A program made the position numbers and the translations under genes. The notes under the pieces were generated by a model. It saw nothing but the letters and a program-made list of their open reading frames with translations, made no database searches and had not been told where the DNA came from. A stretch of DNA of 12,285 bases from Halanaerobiaceae bacterium (GTDB lineage: Bacteria; Bacillota; Halanaerobiia; Halanaerobiales; DTU029): contig JAAYLO010000030.1 of NCBI GenBank assembly GCA_012521855.1, forward strand, positions 1 to 12,285. Reading direction: 5' to 3'. Within the stretch, counting starts at the first letter, position 1. Each line of letters opens with the position of its first letter. Positions 1-8,267 of this stretch are shown piece after piece.

Positions 1-2348
1 GAATCGGTGCTATAGCCTGGATAATTCAGGATACACCTGATATATCAAATTATAAAGGAGCCAGTGAAGCGACCTTTTTATACAGTGCTGATGGACAGCT
101 TTTAACAAAACTATATCAGCAGAACCGGATAAAAGTCACCCTTGACCGTATCCCCATAAATTTACAGAATGCCATTATAGCCATTGAAGATAATAGCTTT
201 TATGTCCACCATGGTATTGATTTTGTGGGAACTGCCAGAGCCCTTATTACAAATATAATCAAACAGAGAGAAAGACCTCATGGTGCCAGTACAATCACCC
301 AGCAGCTGGCAGGTAATGCCTTGCTGGACAGGCAGAGTGTTACCTACAAAAGAAAGATACAGGAGGCCTATCTGGCATTACAATTTGAAAGACTCTATAC
401 AAAACCGGAGATTCTGGAAATGTATCTGAATGAGATATTTCTGGGCCACAGTGCATACGGTGTTCAGGCTGCCTCTCTCCAGTATTTCAACAAAAATGTC
501 TGGGAGCTGAACTTAAGTGAATGTGCATTGATTGCTGGATTGCCGAAAGGCCCGAATCTCTATTCGCCTTTTAGAGACCTTGAACGATCCCTCGCCCGGA
601 GAGATGCTGTTCTGGACCGGATGGAAGAGCTTGGTTATATTACACCGGAACAGGCCAGGGAAGCAAAAGAATATGAAATTGTCCTGAACACACCTGTCCA
701 GGAAGAAGAAGAATTTGCCCCTTACTTTGTACGCTATGTCAGGGACCAGCTGATCGATATGTTTGGAGCACAGCTGGTATATAGCGGGGGCCTTAAGGTT
801 TATACAACCCTTGATCCGGTCATTCAGAAAAAAGCAGAACAGGCTGTAGAAAATGCCATAAAAGAAAAGTATATACCTACTATAGAAAGAGAAGGTGTAG
901 CTAATCCCATCCAGCCTCAACTGGCCCTTATAACAATAGATCATACAACAGGTGAAATAAAAGCCATGGTCGGCGGCAGGGGCAATGACCAATTTAACAG
1001 GGCATATCAGGCTGTCAGGCAGCCCGGTTCAGCCTTTAAACCATTTGTTTATACCACTGCCATCAAACAGGGCTGGTCTCCTGCCTCTATAATCAATGAT
1101 ATGCCCATGCTGGCTAAAGAAGAAAAGAATAAGCCGTTAGAATTATGGCCTACCAATTTTGGTAATGAATACAAGGGGCTGGTCAGTTTAAGAACCGCCC
1201 TGAAAGAATCCCTGAATGTTTCAGCAGTGAAGCTTATCAAAGAAGTAGGTGTTGAAGCTACCATAAAAACCGCTGAAGAAATGGGGATTACTACATTACA
1301 GCCTGCGGACCGTTATAGTGACCGTCTCTCACTGGCCCTGGGAGGCTTAAACAAAGGCGTAACTCCCCTGGAGATGGCTGCCGCTTACGGTATTTTTGCA
1401 AACCAGGGTATCTGGGTTGAACCTCATGCCATCACCAGGGTACTGGACTCAAATAACCGGGTCCTTTATGAAGCGAGGCCCAGGAAAAGAGTAGTCCTCT
1501 CAGAAGATGAGGCTTATCTCATGACAAGTATGCTGCAATCAGTCATTGCAGATGCAGGCGGAACCGGCTGGCGGGCCAGGCTGGGAAATCAACCCGTTGC
1601 AGGCAAGACCGGTACCACCAACAATTATACAGATGCCTGGTTTGTAGGATTTACACCCAGACTGGTAACAAGCCTCTGGATCGGTGAAGACAACCTGACC
1701 CCTATGGAATATAACCAGAAAGATGCAGCCGGAAATTATTTCTACCCTGAAGGAAGCGGAGGTCTGGTCATATCAAGTTCAGAAGCTGCCCGGCTCTGGG
1801 GCGAATATATGCGGGAAGTTGTTAAAGATATGCCCATTAGCAGTTTCCAGAAACCTGCCAATATAGTTACTGTGGAAGTTGATCCCCTTACAGGTTTATT
1901 GCCAAACCAATATACAACTAAGACTGTAAAGGAAGTATTCCGTAAAGAAAATGTACCCACTGAAGTAACTACTTTGCAGCAGCCCGTAAAAACATCCAGG
2001 ATCTGTAAGGAATCAGGCCTCCTGGCAACCAGCGGATGTCCGGAAGAGAATATTATAGAATACAGACATTTTACAGACAATAGATACAGGCTTGGATCTG
2101 CCAGAATAAACTTTGGTACAAAATATGCCGGCAGTAATGAGAGCAGGAAAACTGATATTACCGGAGTTTACATTGTTGATGAAAATGAACCAATTCAAAA
2201 AATAGACCCGGTTACCGGTGTGCCTGAAACAGATTCCAATGGAAATCCTGTTTTCCTGACAGCACCTGAAAAAGAATGTGACCTGCACAAGAGCACTATT
2301 GACAGCTTTTTTGATAATTTCTGGAATTTCTTCAACCGTTTCCAATAA
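1..2348 (+). CDS. Class A penicillin-binding protein, PBP1A family (5' partial)
   Basis: Bifunctional peptidoglycan synthase: an N-terminal glycosyltransferase (GT51) polymerises lipid II and a C-terminal transpeptidase cross-links stem peptides outside the membrane. The reading frame is open from the left edge (first full codon at base 3; 781 residues visible), so the start and most of the membrane anchor are missing; the first residues, IGAIAWII, look like the end of the anchor helix. The GT51 motif EDNSFYVHHG lies near residues 62-71, followed by GASTITQQLAGN. Transpeptidase motifs are intact: SAFK at about 343-346, SLN at 403-405 and KTGTT at about 535. The C-terminal tail has a CKESGLLATSGCP two-cysteine segment and a final aromatic-rich stretch. 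A GTG at 225 is only an internal codon, because the GT51 motif lies upstream of it. It converges on mutS2 and shares a terminator with it. It resembles B. subtilis PonA in type; no symbol is assigned because paralogues are common. Confidence 0.95.
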   Translation, partial: IGAIAWIIQDTPDISNYKGASEATFLYSADGQLLTKLYQQNRIKVTLDRIPINLQNAIIAIEDNSFYVHHGIDFVGTARALITNIIKQRERPHGASTITQQLAGNALLDRQSVTYKRKIQEAYLALQFERLYTKPEILEMYLNEIFLGHSAYGVQAASLQYFNKNVWELNLSECALIAGLPKGPNLYSPFRDLERSLARRDAVLDRMEELGYITPEQAREAKEYEIVLNTPVQEEEEFAPYFVRYVRDQLIDMFGAQLVYSGGLKVYTTLDPVIQKKAEQAVENAIKEKYIPTIEREGVANPIQPQLALITIDHTTGEIKAMVGGRGNDQFNRAYQAVRQPGSAFKPFVYTTAIKQGWSPASIINDMPMLAKEEKNKPLELWPTNFGNEYKGLVSLRTALKESLNVSAVKLIKEVGVEATIKTAEEMGITTLQPADRYSDRLSLALGGLNKGVTPLEMAAAYGIFANQGIWVEPHAITRVLDSNNRVLYEARPRKRVVLSEDEAYLMTSMLQSVIADAGGTGWRARLGNQPVAGKTGTTNNYTDAWFVGFTPRLVTSLWIGEDNLTPMEYNQKDAAGNYFYPEGSGGLVISSSEAARLWGEYMREVVKDMPISSFQKPANIVTVEVDPLTGLLPNQYTTKTVKEVFRKENVPTEVTTLQQPVKTSRICKESGLLATSGCPEENIIEYRHFTDNRYRLGSARINFGTKYAGSNESRKTDITGVYIVDENEPIQKIDPVTGVPETDSNGNPVFLTAPEKECDLHKSTIDSFFDNFWNFFNRFQ

Positions 2349-2351
2349 AAA

Positions 2352-2388
2352 AAAGAGACTATTAGAACCACTGTCTAATAGTCTCTTT
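2352..2388. terminator. Bidirectional Rho-independent terminator between the PBP gene and mutS2
   Basis: A perfect 15-bp stem (AAAGAGACTATTAGA at 2352-2366 and its complement at 2374-2388) encloses a 7-base loop. On the - strand it is followed by an uninterrupted run of eight T, making a strong terminator for mutS2. On the + strand the tail is TTTATCTTT, a weaker but plausible terminator for the PBP gene. The hairpin begins 3 bases after the PBP stop codon. Confidence 0.9.
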
Positions 2389-2401
2389 ATCTTTACAACT
2401 C

Positions 2402-4774
2402 TTACTGTATAGTAACAATAGTAACTCCTGTACCGCCTTCTTCCTGGTAACCCAGACGGTAATCAAGAACATGTTTGTGCTCTTTCAGAACACTCCAGAC
2501 TGCTTCACGCAGGGCTCCTGTCCCCTTGCCGTGAATGAGCTCAACCTGTTTGTACCCGGCCAGAAAAACATTATCAAGATATTTTTCAACAAGGGAAACA
2601 GCATTCTCATACCTCTCGCCTCTTAAATCCAGTGTCGGTTTTACCCTGGTACTTTTACTGACCCGGTATTTTGCAATCATTTTCTTCTCTTTATTCTCTT
2701 CCTCCTTTATCTTTACAAGATCAGCAAAGCCAGCCTTTATGGTCATAATACCTGCCTGGACAACAGCTTCTCCTTTCTCTCTATCAACAGAAATTATCTG
2801 CCCTGTAGCTCCTGTACTTCTGATTCTGACCTGCTCACCGGGAATGAAATCAATATCCGGTTCCGGTTCTCCTTCAGCCTGTTCCTCTGCTTCAATCATC
2901 TTTTCCAGAACACTGAATGCCTGTTTTATCTCATTACCCTTTCTATCAATTTCTGCACGGGAAGTAAATTCCCTTTTCTTTAAATCCTGCAGGATATTCC
3001 TGGTCTCTTTCTCTGCCTTATTTATTATTTCTGCAGCTCTTTCCCGGGCTTTTTCGATGATATCCTGTTTTCTCATTTCCAGACTCTCCAGCAGTGTTTC
3101 ATATTCCTTTTTCAAAACAGCCGTTTCGCCTAATCTCAGCTCATAATCTTTTTTCAGTTTTTCATATTTATCTCTCTCCTGATTCAATTCTGTAATGATC
3201 CTTTCTACACTTATCTCATCTTCAGACAATAAGCTGCTGGCTTTTTCAACGATCTCTTCTGGAACACCCAGGCGCCTGGCAATGGCAAAGGCATTACTGC
3301 CCCCAGGAATCCCCATCAATATCCTGTAAGTCGGTTCAAGGGTATTTATATCAAAATCGACAGAGGCATTCTCTACCCCCTCTTTATTGTAGGCATAGTT
3401 CTTCAACTGGCTGTAATGAGTGGTAACAATGGTAACTGCCTTTCTCTCCAGGAGTTCATCCATGATGGCTATTCCAAGGGCAGAACCCTCTGACGGATCT
3501 GTCCCTGCCCCCAGTTCATCCATCAATACCAGGGAACCCTGATCAGCCTTTTCCAGAAATTCCTTGATCCTGTTGATATGTGATGAAAATGTACTCAAAT
3601 TCTGTTCTATACTCTGTTCATCACCAATATCAACAAAAACCTTTTTAAAGACAGCCAGATCAGTCCCTCTTTCTGCGGGGATGTGAAAACCGCATTCCGC
3701 CATCAGGACAAAGAGCCCGACAGTCTTCAGGGCAACTGTCTTTCCTCCTGTATTCGGCCCGGTAATAACCAGGGTATTAAAATCACCGCCTACCCTGATA
3801 TTTATGGGTACAGCCTTTTCCCTTAAGAGCGGATGACGTCCCTGAACAATATTAACAATTCCCTGGTCATTAATTTCAGGCTCTATCCCCCCTGTCTTCC
3901 GGCTATACTCTGCCTTTGCAAAGACCATATCAAGTACTGTAGCAGCCTCAAGGTTTACCTGGATAATCACTAACTCTTCTGCTACCATCTCACTGAGGAT
4001 ATTTAAATTCCTGTTTATTTCCTTTTCCTCTTCTTTATCCAGTTCACTCATCCGGTTGTTCAGATTTACAACCTGAAGCGGCTCAATAAACAGGGTAACC
4101 CCGCTGGCAGATTGATCATGTACTATACCCTGAAATGCATTACGGTATTCGCTTTTTACCGGAACCACATATCTATCCCGTCTTTTTGTAATCAAAGTAT
4201 CCTGCAGCATTTTCTGGAAACGGGAGTTGCTGATAATACTTTCCATCCAGTTCTGAATCTCTCTGGAAAGACGTATTTTTTCACTCCTGATACCGGCCAG
4301 CTTTGGACTGGCAGTATCCCTGATTCCTCCGTAATCATCCAGGCATTTATCCAGCTCTTGGGCCAATACAGGTAATAAGCTGATCTTATCTCCCACATCA
4401 ATTACAGGTTTATAATAATTATCAATAATTTCTACAGCCAAATTATCCTTTATCTGGTCAAAATACCGCTTCAATGCATTAAAGCCATACAACGTATTCC
4501 GGACATCCACTAACTCCTTAACTGATAAAACTATACCTTTTCCGGCCTTTTTCAATATTTCTCTCAGGTCCTGAATACCTCCAAAAGGAGGCGGACCGAA
4601 TTCCCGGATCAGGCTGCAGGCAATGGATACCTCCTGCAGGGATTTTTTTACATAATCAAAATCCGAAACAGGAGTTAAGTTTAGAATTGCCTCTCTGGCC
4701 AGTTTTGTTGCAGCCATCTGAGCAGCTTCATTCTTGATTTTATCCAGTTCAAGTGTTTTAACAGCACTATCCAT
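2402..4774 (-). CDS. mutS2: MutS2 family ATPase/endonuclease
   Basis: MutS2 proteins lack the mismatch-recognition domain of MutS. They have been linked to suppression of homologous recombination and, in B. subtilis, to splitting of collided ribosomes; which role applies here is not visible. The product is 790 residues, about the family's usual length. The Walker A motif GPNTGGKT is at about 339-346, and Walker B LVLMDE is near 415-420 followed by LGAGTDPSEGSAL. A long charged coiled-coil follows (about 510-640). The C-terminal Smr nuclease domain starts with LDLRG near 715 and contains HGKGTGALR near 748. The ATG at 4774 is chosen because GGAGG at 4787-4783 sits at proper spacing before it; a TTG at 4789 would lie inside that ribosome site. 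It is the last gene of the pheST-zapA-cvpA string, about 120 bases after cvpA. Confidence 0.96.
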   Translation of the reverse strand: MDSAVKTLELDKIKNEAAQMAATKLAREAILNLTPVSDFDYVKKSLQEVSIACSLIREFGPPPFGGIQDLREILKKAGKGIVLSVKELVDVRNTLYGFNALKRYFDQIKDNLAVEIIDNYYKPVIDVGDKISLLPVLAQELDKCLDDYGGIRDTASPKLAGIRSEKIRLSREIQNWMESIISNSRFQKMLQDTLITKRRDRYVVPVKSEYRNAFQGIVHDQSASGVTLFIEPLQVVNLNNRMSELDKEEEKEINRNLNILSEMVAEELVIIQVNLEAATVLDMVFAKAEYSRKTGGIEPEINDQGIVNIVQGRHPLLREKAVPINIRVGGDFNTLVITGPNTGGKTVALKTVGLFVLMAECGFHIPAERGTDLAVFKKVFVDIGDEQSIEQNLSTFSSHINRIKEFLEKADQGSLVLMDELGAGTDPSEGSALGIAIMDELLERKAVTIVTTHYSQLKNYAYNKEGVENASVDFDINTLEPTYRILMGIPGGSNAFAIARRLGVPEEIVEKASSLLSEDEISVERIITELNQERDKYEKLKKDYELRLGETAVLKKEYETLLESLEMRKQDIIEKARERAAEIINKAEKETRNILQDLKKREFTSRAEIDRKGNEIKQAFSVLEKMIEAEEQAEGEPEPDIDFIPGEQVRIRSTGATGQIISVDREKGEAVVQAGIMTIKAGFADLVKIKEEENKEKKMIAKYRVSKSTRVKPTLDLRGERYENAVSLVEKYLDNVFLAGYKQVELIHGKGTGALREAVWSVLKEHKHVLDYRLGYQEEGGTGVTIVTIQ

Positions 4775-4807
4775 CTTTACTTCCTCCAATACCGCTTATC
4801 TCTTCCT

Positions 4808-4850
4808 GTTCATCTCTTTTAAGTTCATCTCTTTTAAGCTCATTTCTTAA
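4808..4850. repeat. Short 15-bp tandem repeat in the cvpA-mutS2 spacer
   Basis: GTTCATCTCTTTTAA occurs twice head to tail (4808-4822 and 4823-4837). A decayed third copy, GCTCATTTCTTAA, follows at 4838-4850. On the - strand this lies between the cvpA terminator-like hairpin and the mutS2 ribosome site. It looks like local slippage duplication; no function is apparent. Confidence 0.8.
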
Positions 4851-4861
4851 AAAAATAAAGG

Positions 4862-4886
4862 AAAAAACCCTATTGAAACCAACAGG
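4862..4886 (-). terminator. Weak Rho-independent terminator after cvpA
   Basis: On the - strand CCTGTTG and CAATAGG form a 7-bp stem (one G-U pair) with a GTTT loop, followed by G and six T. It lies 10 bases past the cvpA stop. The stem is short, so partial read-through into mutS2 is likely. Confidence 0.45.
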
Positions 4887-4895
4887 ACAATTAAC

Positions 4896-5384
4896 TTAAG
4901 AATTAAAGATATCCTGAATTGTATCCTGTAAAAATGGAGTCAGATCAAGTATCCTCGCAGCCAGTACAGAAGCAGAAATATGATCTACAAGAGGCTCAAA
5001 GGGGATATAGGAAAGGAGCAGTACCAGAAAATATGATATAAGAAAACCCTTAACAAGTCCAAGGACAGCTCCGGCAACACGGTCAACAATTCCAAGGAAA
5101 AGTACATCCAGTATTTTTTTACAGATATTCCCGAGAATAAAAACAAAGACATTGATTAAAATAAACAATATAGCAAAACTTAAAAATTGCAGCAGTTCTC
5201 TGGAAAAAGCAAGGTAAATCTCCAGAAGCGGAACAAAAAGATCATAATAGTTTATGGAAATAAGCAGGGCCAGGATAATTCCAATAATAGTACTGGCCTG
5301 TTTCACAAGTCCTCTGTTATAGCCAGTAAAACCAAAATACAAAAATATGACCATGACTACAAGGTCAATTACTGCAATGTTCAA
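4896..5384 (-). CDS. cvpA: CvpA family membrane protein
   Basis: A 162-residue hydrophobic protein with about four predicted membrane helices: IDLVVMVIFLYFGFTGYNRG at the N-terminus, an isoleucine/leucine-rich second helix, FLSFAILFILINVFVFILG in the middle, and AVLGLVKGFLISYFLVLLLS near the end. The pattern of a short N-terminal helix, a glycine-containing turn (GYNRGLVKQ) and a late GLVKGF segment is typical of CvpA/YshB proteins. Their biochemical role is poorly defined, although the founding E. coli member is needed for colicin V production. The start is TTG at 5384, the only usable one because a stop lies two codons upstream. The site GGAGGAGG overlaps the end of zapA, so translation of the two genes is probably coupled (zapA stop at 5388, 3 bases away). 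Confidence 0.9.
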   Translation of the reverse strand: MNIAVIDLVVMVIFLYFGFTGYNRGLVKQASTIIGIILALLISINYYDLFVPLLEIYLAFSRELLQFLSFAILFILINVFVFILGNICKKILDVLFLGIVDRVAGAVLGLVKGFLISYFLVLLLSYIPFEPLVDHISASVLAARILDLTPFLQDTIQDIFNS

Positions 5385-5387
5385 ATG

Positions 5388-5735
5388 TTAACCATCCTCC
5401 TCCAGAAGAGTGAGCAGTTCCTTATACTCTGTCTTTAATTCATTGTATTTCTTGAGCAGTTTCCTGTTTTCCTCTTCCACTAACTTTAGATCATTTAATT
5501 TTCTGTTATAGACCTGTTTCAGTTTATAATATTCATCTGTTATATTCATCATGGTTAAACTCAATATCCGCTGGCGGGAAAGGCGGGGATAAGCACGGGA
5601 AATCTCTTCTGCAGTCTAGTTGATATGATCAATAAGGGTTTTTACATATTTCTCAGAGAGATTTCCCACTATGATCATCTCTTCACCCATTATTTTTACA
5701 GTAAACCTATTCTTATGCTTATCCTTTATCGCCAT
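5388..5735 (-). pseudogene. zapA: Cell division protein ZapA, interrupted by an in-frame amber codon
   Basis: ZapA binds FtsZ and promotes bundling of Z-ring filaments. The frame runs 116 codons from ATG at 5735 to TAA at 5390-5388. It shows ZapA features: an N-terminal strand FTVKIMGEEMIIVG, then a helix, PRLSRQRILSLTMMNITDEY (like the PYLDINKLAVLTAVNVVHDY region of B. subtilis ZapA), and a C-terminal coiled coil rich in K, E and L. Codon 40, at 5618-5616, is TAG, in the helix where relatives read roughly VDDKMREI. One base change from CAG, AAG or GAG would explain it. Similarity continues in the same frame after the stop, so this is not a gene end. Possible readings are a nonsense mutation, a sequencing error, suppression, or a restart at the ATG pair at codons 57-58. 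Because of the stop, ORF callers will miss the gene. Its place between pheT and cvpA matches B. subtilis. Confidence 0.85.
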
Positions 5736-5839
5736 TATTATTCATCCCCCGGAAAATTTTAGCTGTAGGACAGATTCCTGTTTCCGCCTGTTTATATTTT
5801 ATTATTTCCCTGTCTGCTGCAAAATTCCTGCTTAAATAA
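5736..5839 (-). other. pheT-zapA spacer
   Basis: A 104-base non-coding gap. No terminator or sigma-A promoter is clear, so zapA is probably read through from pheT. The sequence GGGGGATG just before the zapA start is the only ribosome-site candidate. In a different frame the spacer is open and joined to the end of pheT (see findings). Confidence 0.6.
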
Positions 5840-8236
5840 TTAATTTCCTCTAATTTTTGCAGCAAATTTTTCTTCAAGGGATTTTATGATTTTTTCCATT
5901 AATGCATTTACTTCTTCATCCCTGAGAGTTCTGTCAAGAGCCTGGAAAAGCAGTTTAAAGGCAAGGCTCTTTTTGCCTGCAGGGATTTGATCACCCTGAT
6001 AAAGATCAAACAGGGTTGCTTCTTTCAGAAGATCCCCTCCCTTTACCCTGATCTCTTTCAGGATCTCATAAGCATGAATATCCCCTGAAACAAGAATGGC
6101 AAGATCCCTTTCTGAAGCTGGATAACGGGGGAGTTCCTCATATGTTCTAAAGAGTCTGGCTTTTTCCAGAAGCATTTCAAAATCCAGCTGGAATACTGCA
6201 GTCTTTGCCTTAAGATCAAGCTCCTTAATGATATCAGGATAAAGCTCACCCAGAAAACCAATACTATCTTTTCCTATTCTGATTTCTGCACTGCGGCCTG
6301 GATGGAGATAGGGCAATGATACCGGCCTGAATTCCGGATTATCTATACCAGTATATTCAAAATAGCTTTCCAGAACACCTTTCAGATAGAAGAAATCTGC
6401 TGCGCCTGAATTCCAGCAGTCCTCATCATATCCCATACTGGCTCCTGCAAGTTTCATGTATTCTCTGTATTCCCCTTCTTCATTGAAGAAAACATTGCCT
6501 AGCTCAAATATATGCATTTTCTCAATCTGCCTCTTGGCATTATTTGATAACACATCCAGAAGCCCGGGAAGCAGAGATGTCCTCAGGACTGCATATGCTT
6601 CATTCAGCGGATTTTTGATCCTGACCCACTTATAAAGTTCACTATCTTGCGGAAGCATGAGTACCCGGTAATCCTCTTCTGCAGCCAGGCTGAAACTGAT
6701 AATCTCATCGAGCCCTGCTGCCGTAAGCCGTTCCCTGGTGATGTCTTCAAATAGCTGCCTGAAATTCCTCTTTCCCTGTTGTTTACTGGCAGGTTTGTTT
6801 TCCGGGATATTGTTGTAGCCGTAAATCCTGGCTACTTCTTCAGCCAGATCAGCCTCTCTTTCCATATCAGTCCTGAAGCCAGGTACAGTAACCTTCAATG
6901 TTTCATTATTTACCCTTTCCGCAGAAAACTTCAATCTCAAAAGCATTTCTTCCAGTTCAGAAATGTCTGTCTCTATTCCAAGAAGCTGGTTTACATAAGA
7001 AAGATCCAGCCTGATCTCCTTTGCCTGATAGGGTTCCGGGTAAACATCTATAGTTCCTTTTACTACCTCTCCTCCTGCATATTCCTGCATCAAATATGCA
7101 GCCCTCCTGCCTGCCTCCAGGACCTTTTCTATATCGACTCCCCTCTCAAAACGGTGTGAAGCCTCACTGGGCAGTCCAAGTGCCCTGGCAGTTTTTCTGA
7201 TACTTACTGGATCAAAAAAGGCTGACTCCAGGAAAATGGTGGTGGTCCTGTCATCAATTTCACTATTGGCTCCACCCATTACACCGGCAAGACCGATAGC
7301 CCTGCTGCTATCTGCTATTACCAGCATATCTCTGGTCAATTCCCTCTCCTGGCCGTCAAGGGTTACCAGTTTTTCCCCTTCTTCTGCCCTCCTGACAATA
7401 ACCTTGTTACCGCTTATTTTATCAAAATCAAAAGCATGTAAAGGCTGATTGTATTCCAGCATTACATAATTAGTTATATCCACTACATTATTTATAGGCC
7501 TGATACCGCCGGCTGTAAGTCTCTGCTGCATCCAGAGAGGTGACGGGCCGATCTTTACATTCCTGATTATCTGTCCAGTATAACGGGGACATAAATCCGG
7601 ATCCAGGACCTCAATAGCTACAATCTTTTCTATATCTTCACTGCCTTCCTTTATCTCAATTGCCGGATACTTTACTCCTTTACCTGCCTGCAAGGCCTCC
7701 AGTTCACGGGCGATCCCGAGCATACCAAGACAGCGGGCAAAATTCGGTGTCAGGTCAAGTTTATAAATAAAATCATCAAGATTCAGATATTCAATCAATT
7801 TCATACCTTTTTGAGCATCTTCCCCCAGAATCATGATTCCATCTGCACGTTCTTCACTCAAACCCAGCTCATCTGTTGAACACATCATACCATAGGACAT
7901 TTCTCCCCTGAGTTTTGTCTTCTTGATTACCATACCGTTGGGAAGCTCTGTCCCTGTTTTTGCTACAGGAACCCTGGCCCCTTCAAAAACATTGGGAGCA
8001 CCTGTTACTATATTTATCAGCTCATCTCCAGTATCCACCTCACAGATAAGCAGTTTGTCTGCATTGGGGTGTTTTCTGATCTTTTTTACTTCACCTATTA
8101 CAATATCTTCAATCCCTTTTCCAGGACACTCTACTTCTTCGACTTCCATTCCAGCCATGGTCAGAATATATTCAAGTTCTTCAGGTGCACAGGAAAGATC
8201 AATATATTCTCTTAACCATTTATAGGAAACCTGCAT
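5840..8236 (-). CDS. pheT: Phenylalanine--tRNA ligase beta subunit
   Basis: The beta chain of the cytoplasmic alpha2-beta2 PheRS, which binds tRNA-Phe and edits mischarged tyrosine. At 798 residues it is full length. Domains in order: an N-terminal segment (MQVSYKWLREYIDL); an EMAP/OB-fold tRNA-binding domain at about 40-150 (VIGEVKKIRKHPNADKLLIC, TGAPNV); the B3/B4 editing domain at about 205-395 (LHAFDFDKI, GLAGVMGGANSEI); B5 at about 405-475; a catalytic-like core; and a C-terminal FDX-ACB anticodon-binding domain at about 705-795 (RYPASERDLAILV, KKSLAFKLLFQALDRTL). ATG at 8236 is the only option, since an in-frame stop lies two codons upstream. The ribosome site (AAGGGTGG) is about 10 bases away and weak. 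It lies 31 bases after pheS and is co-transcribed with it. Confidence 0.98.
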   Translation of the reverse strand: MQVSYKWLREYIDLSCAPEELEYILTMAGMEVEEVECPGKGIEDIVIGEVKKIRKHPNADKLLICEVDTGDELINIVTGAPNVFEGARVPVAKTGTELPNGMVIKKTKLRGEMSYGMMCSTDELGLSEERADGIMILGEDAQKGMKLIEYLNLDDFIYKLDLTPNFARCLGMLGIARELEALQAGKGVKYPAIEIKEGSEDIEKIVAIEVLDPDLCPRYTGQIIRNVKIGPSPLWMQQRLTAGGIRPINNVVDITNYVMLEYNQPLHAFDFDKISGNKVIVRRAEEGEKLVTLDGQERELTRDMLVIADSSRAIGLAGVMGGANSEIDDRTTTIFLESAFFDPVSIRKTARALGLPSEASHRFERGVDIEKVLEAGRRAAYLMQEYAGGEVVKGTIDVYPEPYQAKEIRLDLSYVNQLLGIETDISELEEMLLRLKFSAERVNNETLKVTVPGFRTDMEREADLAEEVARIYGYNNIPENKPASKQQGKRNFRQLFEDITRERLTAAGLDEIISFSLAAEEDYRVLMLPQDSELYKWVRIKNPLNEAYAVLRTSLLPGLLDVLSNNAKRQIEKMHIFELGNVFFNEEGEYREYMKLAGASMGYDEDCWNSGAADFFYLKGVLESYFEYTGIDNPEFRPVSLPYLHPGRSAEIRIGKDSIGFLGELYPDIIKELDLKAKTAVFQLDFEMLLEKARLFRTYEELPRYPASERDLAILVSGDIHAYEILKEIRVKGGDLLKEATLFDLYQGDQIPAGKKSLAFKLLFQALDRTLRDEEVNALMEKIIKSLEEKFAAKIRGN

Positions 8237-8267
8237 TTTTCATCAACCACCCTTCCAAATATTTTAT

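Noticed and set aside
513..992. 159-codon reverse frame inside the PBP gene
   Set aside because: Antisense shadow of a gene with intact GT51 and transpeptidase motifs; cysteine- and phenylalanine-rich composition and no ribosome site.
2535..3146. 203-codon + strand frame opposite mutS2
   Set aside because: Serine/phenylalanine/leucine-rich mirror of the mutS2 coiled-coil and Smr region; no family resemblance.
5616..5618. Pyrrolysine or general UAG recoding as explanation for the zapA amber codon
   Set aside because: pheS and rpmI both end with TAG at their normal C-termini, and ZapA has no known need for pyrrolysine; kept only as a remote option.
6779..7159. 126-codon + strand frame opposite pheT
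   Set aside because: Shadow of the conserved PheT frame; no recognisable domain.
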